Shown here one piece after another: positions 1 through 5,545 of a stretch of 5,545 bases of DNA; the stretch's first letter is position 1; every line of letters starts with the position of its first letter. Source of the stretch: Mariprofundaceae bacterium (GTDB lineage: Bacteria; Pseudomonadota; Zetaproteobacteria; Mariprofundales; Mariprofundaceae); NCBI GenBank assembly GCA_030950865.1, contig JAUZQR010000221.1:1-5545 (forward strand), written 5' to 3'. Under the pieces are notes generated by a model that was given only the letters and a program-made list of their open reading frames with translations, had not been told where the DNA came from and searched no databases. The translations under genes and the position numbers were made by a program.

Positions 1-232
1 TGCTTTGGCATATATGGATATTGTGCGCGAAGTCAAAGATGCCACCAACTTACCCATGGCTGTGTATAACGTATCTGGCGAGTATGCCATGGTCAAAGCC
101 GCCGCTGCTAATGGCTGGATTGATGAAAAACGTGTTGTGCTCGAAACCATGCTGGGCTTCAAACGTGCAGGAGCAGATTTAATTTTATCCTATCACGCAC
201 TGGACGTAGCCCGCTGGTTGAACGATGATTAA
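1..232 (+). CDS. hemB: Delta-aminolevulinic acid dehydratase (porphobilinogen synthase), 3' end only
   Basis: HemB condenses two molecules of 5-aminolevulinate into porphobilinogen in the cytoplasm, the first common step of tetrapyrrole synthesis. Only the last 76 codons are present (first full codon at base 2, TAA stop at 230-232). They match the HemB C-terminus closely: a YNVSGEYAM block (visible residues 22-30), NGWID (37-41), a [11 protein letters not shown] block (52-62), then [11 protein letters not shown]. By family knowledge, the Ser of VSGEY and the Tyr of the SY-A motif bind substrate, and both are present. The two catalytic lysines and the metal site lie upstream of the window and cannot be checked. 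The end is intact and of normal form, with nothing suggesting a pseudogene. The next gene starts 3 bases after the stop, so hemB is probably the upstream member of an operon with the hemX-like gene and hemY. Identification is very secure despite the truncation by the window edge. Confidence 0.96.
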   Translation, partial: ALAYMDIVREVKDATNLPMAVYNVSGEYAMVKAAAANGWIDEKRVVLETMLGFKRAGADLILSYHALDVARWLNDD

Positions 233-235
233 AGC

Positions 236-1270
236 ATGAGCGATAAACAGCAAACCAATGAAAAAACTGTGACCGATGATGCTATCGTGATTGAAGCAGA
301 TGCATTAGAGCATGATAATGACGTTAAAAAAACAACGGCTCCGCGTCGCTGGCCTCTTTTTACGCTCGCTTTTATCATAGGTTCGGCAACGTCCATCTTT
401 GGGCTGAATTATTATCAGCAAAACTATGTATTGAAACCTACCAGCAATGAATCTGTTGTTATCACACCTAAACTTATTCAAGAGGAAGTGAGTAAACCGA
501 TTGATACTCCCATTCTCGAAAATCTCCCTATACCTACAGCCATTAGCAGCGAAGAAGGTGAAGCACTCATCGCCGCTATCACGACATTGCAAGAAAACAT
601 ATTGGGCTTACAAGGTGAACTGCAAACCTTACGCGAACAGCAACAGAATGCCGCGCAGTCTCAATCTATGCTGGAGTCCATGCAGCTTCATTCCCGCCTC
701 ACTTGGATTATGAAACACAATAGTCACTTACCTCAAATTAAATTGGCATGGCAGGAAATCAGCTTGCTTCCATCACTCACAACAGAGCAGCGCAGTCTAG
801 CTGAATCCATGCTAAAATTGGCAGAGCAACGTCAAAATGATGTTCACCAATGGCAACAAGAAATCGATCACCTGATGATTAGTTTTAAGCCCAATGAATA
901 TGATAATATCATTTCCACCGCAATCACTGCCGATGATGCCAATCCTTGGCTACAATGGCTTATCAAACAATTTAGCTTAAAACGCTCACAAAGTAGCCAA
1001 GAAATAGCCTTGCACACATTGAAAAACACATTGCAGAATATCAAACAAGGCATGGCTTTAGAACAATGGCCAGCAGGTACGGCATGGACAAAATTACGTG
1101 CGCAATTACAACTACGCTTACTCAAACAACTCAATACGAATCAAGCCACAAGTAATCAGGGCAAGAATGAGCAAACCCAAACATTACAGCTACCAGAAAG
1201 CTTTGCTGCTATTCAGGCAGATGTTCAAACACTTCGCCAAGCTGCTCAATCATGGTTGGAGGAGTCCTAA
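236..1270 (+). CDS. hemX: HemX-position inner-membrane coiled-coil protein (HemX-like or Mic60/mitofilin-like)
   Basis: This 344-residue protein has an acidic, charged N-terminal tail (residues 1-39), one membrane segment (about 40-57, preceded by APRRWP), and a variable linker rich in Pro, Ile and Glu. A heptad-like coiled coil follows (about 105-150, with QGELQTLREQQQ), then a long helical domain. This is the HemX plan: a short cytoplasmic N-terminus, one anchor and a large periplasmic part. Its place directly before hemY supports that name. HemX is often labelled uroporphyrinogen-III methyltransferase, but no SAM-binding methyltransferase motif is visible, and I do not infer that activity. 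Alphaproteobacteria carry a Mic60/mitofilin-like protein at the same position with the same architecture. The C-terminal features here (a PWLQWLIKQFSLKRS stretch near 235-250 and an ending in AAQSWLEES) would also fit that family. The ATG lies 3 bases after the hemB TAA and has no strong ribosome binding site, so coupling to hemB translation is likely. The reading frame is secure; the family assignment is moderate. Confidence 0.72.
   Translation: MSDKQQTNEKTVTDDAIVIEADALEHDNDVKKTTAPRRWPLFTLAFIIGSATSIFGLNYYQQNYVLKPTSNESVVITPKLIQEEVSKPIDTPILENLPIPTAISSEEGEALIAAITTLQENILGLQGELQTLREQQQNAAQSQSMLESMQLHSRLTWIMKHNSHLPQIKLAWQEISLLPSLTTEQRSLAESMLKLAEQRQNDVHQWQQEIDHLMISFKPNEYDNIISTAITADDANPWLQWLIKQFSLKRSQSSQEIALHTLKNTLQNIKQGMALEQWPAGTAWTKLRAQLQLRLLKQLNTNQATSNQGKNEQTQTLQLPESFAAIQADVQTLRQAAQSWLEES
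1258..1264 (+). promoter_or_regulatory. Strong Shine-Dalgarno sequence for hemY
   Basis: GGAGGAG lies inside the last codons of the hemX-like gene, 6 bases before the hemY ATG at 1271. It is an almost ideal match to the 16S rRNA tail. It fixes the hemY start and shows that hemY can recruit ribosomes itself, although it also abuts the upstream stop codon directly. The other genes on this strand have much weaker sites. Confidence 0.8.
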
Positions 1271-2398
1271 ATGCGCTTAAAATTCCTTCTTCTTATTGCT
1301 CTTGTCCTTACGATTGTCCTGACCCTTTTTCCTGATATTGCACTACAAACATTGCGTATTGAAGCCTTTGGCTGGCAATTTGAAACACGTCAGGGCGCAT
1401 TTGTTGTTAGTTTACTCCTTATCTTCGGTGTTCTCTGGCTCATTCAACGTCTACTTTCAGCAATCATTGCAGGACCAGGTCAACTTTGGCAAACACTGCG
1501 CATGGGTGGTAAAAAACGTCGTGAACAACGACTACGGGATGGCATTGCCCAATGGTTAGATATGCGTGGCGACTACGGTAAACGCGCCTTTAAAAAGTCG
1601 CGTGGCGTTATGCCTGATTGGGCAGTACAACTGCTTAAAATAAGCACTGTTTCAGCCTCCGACCAAGCCCTTGCTACAGGCGATGATGACAACTTACTGA
1701 TTGTATTAAGTGCGCGTATCGCTACCGACCCTGAAGCCAAACCCAAACCCGATATTGCAACCCGAAAAGCCCATTTGGAAGCATGGCTAAAAAGCCAACC
1801 CAATGCACCTTTGGCACTGATTCGCATGGCGGATTTGGCTATGGAAGAACAAGACTGGAAGCATGCAGTTGAACGTCTAGAAAGCATTTGGAAGCATGGT
1901 TATCGCTCTGCATCACGTGCCAAGCCACAAATGGCACAAGCATGGTTGGCATTGGCAAAACAAGAACCTAAACACGCTATGGAATACTTAAGAAAAGCTT
2001 ATCGTATGCAACCCACAGACAACGATGTTGTGCTTGCGCTGGGGGGTGCCCATATCGATGAGAATAACGCCAAAGCAGCCGAGAAATTATGGTTAGGTCA
2101 CTTGCAACAACATAATGATATTGCTATCGCAAATGCAAGTTTCGAGCTTCTCAATAACGATGCTCTAGCGGCATTCCGCAAACTTGAAAAACAACAAGAA
2201 GGCACAGCCTCACTGCAGTGGCTTCGTGCCCGCCTTGCGCATGCTGGGAAATTAGATGGTTTGGCAGAAGAAGCCTTGTCCAGTTTACTTGAAACAGACT
2301 CATGCCGTGAATTCTGGCGCACGCAAGCTGAGTGGCTAACGCAAAAAGAGCAATGGCAAGAAGCCATGCATGCGTATCAAAAGGCCTTGGATTGTTAG
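1271..2398 (+). CDS. hemY: HemY, heme-locus inner-membrane TPR protein
   Basis: This 375-residue protein has the HemY layout: two membrane segments near the N-terminus (about 4-20 and 43-66) joined by a short loop with the family-like pattern RIEAFGWQFETRQG. A basic patch follows (GKKRREQRLRDG, about 80-91), which by the positive-inside rule places the large C-terminal part in the cytoplasm. Residues from about 180 to the end form helical pairs of TPR type, such as ALIRMADLAMEEQDWKHAVERL, AMEYLRKAYRMQPTD and EWLTQKEQWQEAMHAYQKAL. Length is close to the roughly 400 residues usual for the family. HemY is linked to heme biosynthesis by gene position and genetics; its biochemical role is not settled. 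It must not be confused with the oxygen-dependent protoporphyrinogen oxidase called HemY in Bacillus, which is an unrelated FAD enzyme; no FAD-binding motif is seen here. The ATG directly follows the upstream TAA with no spacer. The stop (TAG, 2396-2398) overlaps the start region of the downstream Rieske gene. Confidence 0.9.
   Translation: MRLKFLLLIALVLTIVLTLFPDIALQTLRIEAFGWQFETRQGAFVVSLLLIFGVLWLIQRLLSAIIAGPGQLWQTLRMGGKKRREQRLRDGIAQWLDMRGDYGKRAFKKSRGVMPDWAVQLLKISTVSASDQALATGDDDNLLIVLSARIATDPEAKPKPDIATRKAHLEAWLKSQPNAPLALIRMADLAMEEQDWKHAVERLESIWKHGYRSASRAKPQMAQAWLALAKQEPKHAMEYLRKAYRMQPTDNDVVLALGGAHIDENNAKAAEKLWLGHLQQHNDIAIANASFELLNNDALAAFRKLEKQQEGTASLQWLRARLAHAGKLDGLAEEALSSLLETDSCREFWRTQAEWLTQKEQWQEAMHAYQKALDC
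2379..2384 (+). promoter_or_regulatory. Possible ribosome binding site for the Rieske gene
   Basis: AAAAGG lies 7 bases before a TTG codon at 2392, inside the end of hemY. It is a partial match (AAGG core). It is better spaced than the AAAGAG at 2345-2350, which sits only 2 bases before the in-frame ATG at 2353. It is the main reason for preferring the TTG start. The match is weak and coupling to hemY termination may matter more. Confidence 0.4.
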
Positions 2399-2790
2399 AA
2401 AAAAAGAAAACTTCAGAACAAGCATGGCAAACACTTACTCAACCACAAGAAGGCAGTGCTATTAGTTTTGACATTACCGTTCAGATGCAAACAACAATCG
2501 ATGGTAAATATAAAACACTAAGCATTCAAGAAGGTGGCTTTGCCATCTGCCGCAATGGCAAATTCTATGCCTATCGAAACCATTGCCCACATGTCGGAAG
2601 TCCACTCGATTGGGTACCCAACCAGTTTTTTTCTGATGATGGGAAAACCCTACTATGTCATACACATGGGGCTGTATTTAGCCCAACAACGGGAGAGTGT
2701 CTTGCAGGACCTTGCCCGCGCGGTTTATACCCCATTCCTATTCAAGTTAGTGACAATAACATCCAAGTGCCTACCACCCTAACACTATAA
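2392..2790 (+). CDS. Small Rieske [2Fe-2S] ferredoxin-like protein
   Basis: The protein carries the full Rieske cluster signature. A CPH motif (Cys65, His67 counted from the TTG start) is followed after 21 residues by CHTH (Cys89, His92), giving two Cys and two His ligands for a [2Fe-2S] cluster. The preceding GGFAICRNGKFYAYRNHCPH strand pair and the later HGAVFSPTTGECLAGPCPRGLYPIPIQV block are typical of the soluble single-domain Rieske ferredoxins and NirD-like proteins. There is no signal peptide, membrane anchor or oxygenase catalytic domain, so a cytoplasmic electron carrier or small redox subunit is the likely role; the partner is unknown. The start is uncertain. TTG at 2392 (132 residues, 7-base overlap with hemY) has the best-placed ribosome site. 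GTG 2332 and ATG 2353 would overlap hemY more deeply. ATG 2485 would remove a charged N-terminal stretch (LLEKKKTSEQAW) and has no visible ribosome site. Overlap with hemY implies co-transcription with the heme genes. The domain call is very secure; the start and the function are not. Confidence 0.88.
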   Translation: MLEKKKTSEQAWQTLTQPQEGSAISFDITVQMQTTIDGKYKTLSIQEGGFAICRNGKFYAYRNHCPHVGSPLDWVPNQFFSDDGKTLLCHTHGAVFSPTTGECLAGPCPRGLYPIPIQVSDNNIQVPTTLTL

Positions 2791-2804
2791 AGAGCTCTCT
2801 ATAG
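2785..2804. terminator. Palindrome between convergent genes, possible bidirectional transcription end
   Basis: CTATAAAGAG is followed directly by CTCTCTATAG, giving 10-base arms that match at 9 of 10 positions, with an AGCT turn at the centre. The odd position (A2790 opposite C2799) is a mismatch in the + strand RNA but a G-U wobble in the - strand RNA. It overlaps the Rieske stop codon and fills most of the 21-base gap before the trkH stop. On the + side it is followed by a loose T-rich run (TTCTATTTTCT, 2810-2820). On the - side there is no U tract. The stem is AT-rich and weak, so the terminator call is tentative. Confidence 0.35.
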
Positions 2805-2811
2805 GCTACTT

Positions 2812-4251
2812 CTATTTTCTCCAGAACTCGGGCACCAAAAGTACAAAGAACGTAAAAATTTCCAAGCGCCCTAACACCATACCAAACATCAACACGCCTT
2901 TGGCAGCATCGGGTAAACTCGCATACGTTGATGCTGGACCAACCGTACCAAAACCTGGTCCTGTATTGGTAATGCACGCTGCTGCTGCTGTCAGTGATGT
3001 CAGCATATCCACACCTGTAAATGACAACAATATCGCAACAATGGCGTAACAAACCATATACAATACAAAGAAGCCCCACAAAGCTTGCACAACAGAACCA
3101 CTGATACTTTGCTCATTGATTTTCACATGAATAATACCATGCGGATGAATCAAGCGGCGGATTTCGCGCATACCCTGTCGAAACAAAAGTAGAACACGCA
3201 CAACCTTCATACCACCACCTGTTGAACCAGCACAAGCACCCACAAACATCGCTGCAAATAGCAACATGGTTGTACCGGGAGGCCAAAGGGCATAATCGCT
3301 CACCGCAAAACCTGTGGTCGTGGCAATTGCTACCGTATTGAAAATAATTTCATCCCATGTACCGCTACCCGTCAATAAAGTCAGCGCACCAATCAAAAGA
3401 ATAAGTAAGCTAATCCATTTGATATAGGTACGAAATTCGTCATCGCTACTATAGCTTTTGATTGAAAATCCGCGCCGCATAGCTGCAAAATGCAGGGTGA
3501 AATTAATACCAGCAAGCAACATAAATATTACCGTAAGCCCGCGAATCCACATGGAATCATAATACCCCATACTTGCATCATGGGTCGAAAAACCACCAAT
3601 CGCTACTGTTGTCATGGCATGATTAATAGCATCAAAGGGAGTCATGCCAGCCAACCACAAAGCAATACCTGAAAGCACGGTCATCGCCAAATATATATAC
3701 CATAAAGCTTTGGCAGTTTCAGTCACACGCGCCGTAAGCTTATCCTTCACAGGACCAGGCGTTTCAGCACGAAATAACTGCATACCACCCACACCCAAAA
3801 GAGGCATCACCGCTACAGCCAATACAATGATACCCATACCACCCAGCCATTCTTGCATCGAACGCCAAAATAAAATGGAGGGAGGGATGTTATCCAAGCC
3901 AGTAAGAATCGTTGCTCCAGTAGTCGTTAAGCCTGATGTGGATTCAAACAATCCATCCACAATGCTCTCGCACACACCTGTTGTCCAAAAAGGAATCGCA
4001 CCAAGCAAAGACAAAACAACCCAGGCCAAAGCGACAATTAAGAAGCCATCTTTATGACTCAAACGCTTAGGCGAGCCACCGCCCCATTTCATCATAACCA
4101 AACCCAAACTCGCTGTCAGCGCACTTGCAATAAAGAAGTGATCCGCATGACCTGAAGAAAAATATAACGACACCAAAGCAGGCAATAACATACCCGATGC
4201 GAATAAAACAATCAGAATGCCCAGTGTCCAAATAACACCTTTAATATGCAT
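2812..4251 (-). CDS. trkH: Trk system potassium uptake protein TrkH (membrane subunit)
   Basis: TrkH is the ion-conducting inner-membrane subunit of the Trk K+ uptake system. It is full length at 479 residues, close to E. coli TrkH. It keeps the four-fold pore repeat: TTTGAT (109-114), AIGGFST (217-223), TTTGF (311-315) and NTGPGFG (429-435). Each repeat supplies the filter glycine expected of this superfamily (SKT/Trk/Ktr/HKT). The gating-loop region GACAGSTGGGMK (338-349) and the conserved WLGGMGIIVLAVAVMPLLGVGGMQLFRAE block (135-163) are also intact, as is the FWRK C-terminus. Hydrophobic segments run through the whole length. The MHIKG start matches E. coli TrkH (MHFRA), and a GAAGG ribosome site lies 6 bases before the ATG. 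The gene lies 42 bases downstream of trkA on the same strand, consistent with one transcript encoding both subunits. It ends convergently against the Rieske gene, 21 bases away. All visible key positions are conserved and the identification is secure. Confidence 0.97.
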   Translation of the reverse strand: MHIKGVIWTLGILIVLFASGMLLPALVSLYFSSGHADHFFIASALTASLGLVMMKWGGGSPKRLSHKDGFLIVALAWVVLSLLGAIPFWTTGVCESIVDGLFESTSGLTTTGATILTGLDNIPPSILFWRSMQEWLGGMGIIVLAVAVMPLLGVGGMQLFRAETPGPVKDKLTARVTETAKALWYIYLAMTVLSGIALWLAGMTPFDAINHAMTTVAIGGFSTHDASMGYYDSMWIRGLTVIFMLLAGINFTLHFAAMRRGFSIKSYSSDDEFRTYIKWISLLILLIGALTLLTGSGTWDEIIFNTVAIATTTGFAVSDYALWPPGTTMLLFAAMFVGACAGSTGGGMKVVRVLLLFRQGMREIRRLIHPHGIIHVKINEQSISGSVVQALWGFFVLYMVCYAIVAILLSFTGVDMLTSLTAAAACITNTGPGFGTVGPASTYASLPDAAKGVLMFGMVLGRLEIFTFFVLLVPEFWRK

Positions 4252-4257
4252 GAGGCA

Positions 4258-4262
4258 CCTTC
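4258..4262 (-). promoter_or_regulatory. Shine-Dalgarno sequence for trkH
   Basis: Read on the minus strand, GAAGG lies 6 bases before the trkH ATG (4251-4249). It supports that start and independent ribosome loading after the 42-base gap from trkA. Confidence 0.6.
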
Positions 4263-4293
4263 AATATCTCAACTTGTTGAATGACTATATAAA

Positions 4294-5545
4294 TCAAAAG
4301 AACTCCAGCCCTACCTCAAAAAGCTTCTCGACCTCACGCAATGCCGTTCCCTGTGTAATCAATAAAACATGATCATTGGGCTCAACCATCGAATCCCCAT
4401 CAGGAATAATCACCTCATCACCACGAATAATCGCCCCAATCACTGTGTTTTCTGGTAGCTGTAACTCGCTCAGTGGTATGTTTAAAATGGCTGATGTTTT
4501 AAGCGCCTCTGCCTCTAAAACTTCCAGTGTACCATCCCCCAATGAAGAAAGACCAAAAATACGCCCTTTACGCACATGCCGTAAAATAGCCAATGCCGTG
4601 GTCAAGCGTGGTGACACTGTGATTTCCAAACCCATTTCTCGCATTAAATCACTATAAATAGCACGGTTCACCAACGTTACAATATGAGGAACCTTATATT
4701 TTTTGGCGATCAAACTACCCAAAATATTGGTTTCATCATCGTTGGTTAGCGCAAGAAAATCATCAATAGTATCAATAGATTCTTCTTCGAGAAGTTGCCT
4801 ATCCAAAGCATCGCCATGAATCACAACCGTACGATCTAAATGCTCCGCCAGCCATTCCGCTCGCATAGGGTTATGCTCAATCAATTTAACCGATGTGCCA
4901 AATTTTTCTAATTGTTGCGCTACAATATAACCCACATGTCCACCGCCTACGATTAACACATTGCGTTGCGCGCTACTCTTCCCTCGGTATTCCGCGCTAC
5001 CCATGCACTCCAGTAAACGCTCCACATCACGACCTGCAACAGCCAAATAAATGCTGTCACCCGCCAACAATACCGTTTCGGGCTTAGGTACGCGCCATAA
5101 TCTATTATGTTCATGTGCCACCACATAAGTTCGCAAACCATCCAACACTTCATGCAACTCACTTAATGCAATGCCTGCCAAATGTCCTTTGGGCGGAATA
5201 CGCATACCCAGCAATTGCACTTTGCCCCCAGCAAACTCCTGCGCATCTACTGCAGAGGTGACCTGAAAACGCTTAACAATCGATTTGGCAGCTTCATTTT
5301 CAGGAGAAATAATCAAATCAATCGGCAGCTCATCTCGACCAAATAACTTGGGATGATTCACATAATCTGTTTCACGGATACGTGCCATTTTGGTGGTTAC
5401 TTTGAATAATGAATGAGCAACCTGACATGCCAACATATTGGTTTCATCATTGGTTGTCGCTGCAATCAACACCTCAGCATTCTCAGCACCCGCTTGCGCT
5501 CGCGTTGTGGGATGCGTGGCATAACCGAGAATAGTTTTTACATCC
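4294..5545 (-). CDS. trkA: Trk system potassium uptake protein TrkA, 5' end missing
   Basis: TrkA is the cytoplasmic regulatory subunit that binds NAD(H)/nucleotides and gates TrkH. The frame is open to the window edge: 416 codons are visible, starting DVKTILGYATHP. About 40 N-terminal residues, including the first Rossmann glycine motif, lie beyond base 5545, judging from the roughly 458 residues of E. coli TrkA. The visible part follows the family order. The end of the first RCK/TrkA-N domain carries AGAENAEVLIAATTNDETNMLACQVAHSLF. The first TrkA-C domain ends near VLLAGDSIYLAVAG. The second Rossmann fold has VLIVGGGHVG (GGGHVG at 4947-4930) and the acidic end of strand 2 at KLIEHN; its second NDDETNILGSLIAKK repeats the first-domain motif. 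The final TrkA-C domain has VIGAIIRGDEVIIPDGDSMVEPNDHVLLI. This duplicated layout separates it from single-RCK KtrA. GTG at 5472 is internal, not the start. The TGA stop lies 42 bases before trkH, and trkA is the upstream gene of the pair. Confidence 0.97.
   Translation of the reverse strand, partial: DVKTILGYATHPTTRAQAGAENAEVLIAATTNDETNMLACQVAHSLFKVTTKMARIRETDYVNHPKLFGRDELPIDLIISPENEAAKSIVKRFQVTSAVDAQEFAGGKVQLLGMRIPPKGHLAGIALSELHEVLDGLRTYVVAHEHNRLWRVPKPETVLLAGDSIYLAVAGRDVERLLECMGSAEYRGKSSAQRNVLIVGGGHVGYIVAQQLEKFGTSVKLIEHNPMRAEWLAEHLDRTVVIHGDALDRQLLEEESIDTIDDFLALTNDDETNILGSLIAKKYKVPHIVTLVNRAIYSDLMREMGLEITVSPRLTTALAILRHVRKGRIFGLSSLGDGTLEVLEAEALKTSAILNIPLSELQLPENTVIGAIIRGDEVIIPDGDSMVEPNDHVLLITQGTALREVEKLFEVGLEFF

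Noticed and set aside
2332..2410. Programmed frameshift or fused HemY-Rieske protein; the Rieske frame is -1 relative to hemY, and an A7 run lies at 2399-2405.
   Set aside because: The A run lies after the hemY stop, no canonical slippery heptamer is present in the overlap, the Rieske frame has a TGA at 2329-2331, and HemY already has a normal length and ending.
2771..3079. A 102-residue minus-strand open frame rich in Cys and Tyr.
   Set aside because: It is an alternative frame of the trkH 3' end, running past the trkH stop into the Rieske gene, with no recognisable domain.
3644..4057. A 137-residue open frame on the + strand opposite trkH.
   Set aside because: It is antisense to a fully conserved trkH, has a low-complexity composition rich in Pro, Thr and Lys, and shows no domain or ribosome site. 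It is a shadow of the trkH codons.
4252..4293. A promoter or operator between trkA and trkH: TATAGT-like box on the minus strand and the palindrome TCAAC-TT-GTTGA (4269-4280).
   Set aside because: The arms are only 5 bases, no good -35 element is visible at proper spacing, and a 42-base gap is ordinary within an operon.
1..5545. Mobile elements, CRISPR repeats, tRNA or rRNA genes, defence or toxin-antitoxin genes.
   Set aside because: Both strands are almost fully occupied by the six housekeeping genes, and no stretch over 50 bases is free of them; no such features were seen.

Overview
The window shows a stretch of ordinary chromosomal housekeeping DNA from a Gram-negative bacterium of the proteobacterial type. 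Evidence for this is the HemX-like/HemY pair of heme-locus membrane proteins and the classic TrkA/TrkH potassium uptake pair. The class cannot be fixed from the sequence: a gammaproteobacterium or a neighbouring lineage such as the Zetaproteobacteria both fit. Base composition is moderate and even across the window, with no sign of foreign DNA. I see no tRNA, rRNA, CRISPR array, insertion sequence or phage gene.

Left half (1-2790, + strand): a tightly packed run of four genes. It starts with the 3' end of hemB (5-aminolevulinate dehydratase). Next comes a single-pass, coiled-coil membrane protein at the hemX position, 3 bases after the hemB stop. hemY follows with no gap. Last is a small Rieske [2Fe-2S] protein whose frame overlaps the end of hemY. 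The spacing implies one transcript with translational coupling. It links a porphyrin-pathway enzyme to two membrane proteins associated with heme synthesis and to a small redox protein. hemC and hemD, the usual neighbours of hemXY, do not lie between hemB and hemX here.

Middle (2791-2811): only 21 bases separate the convergent Rieske and trkH genes. A near-perfect 20-base palindrome overlaps the Rieske stop codon and may serve as a shared transcription end.

Right half (2812-5545, - strand): trkA, with its 5' end beyond the window, then trkH 42 bases downstream. TrkH is the potassium-conducting membrane subunit and TrkA the cytoplasmic nucleotide-binding gating subunit. Together they form one K+ uptake system. 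The promoter would lie to the right, outside the window.

No clearly new biological system is visible. The points most worth following are the Rieske protein attached to the heme genes, the unsettled identity of the HemX-position protein (HemX or Mic60/mitofilin-like), and the direct hemB-hemX-hemY linkage.
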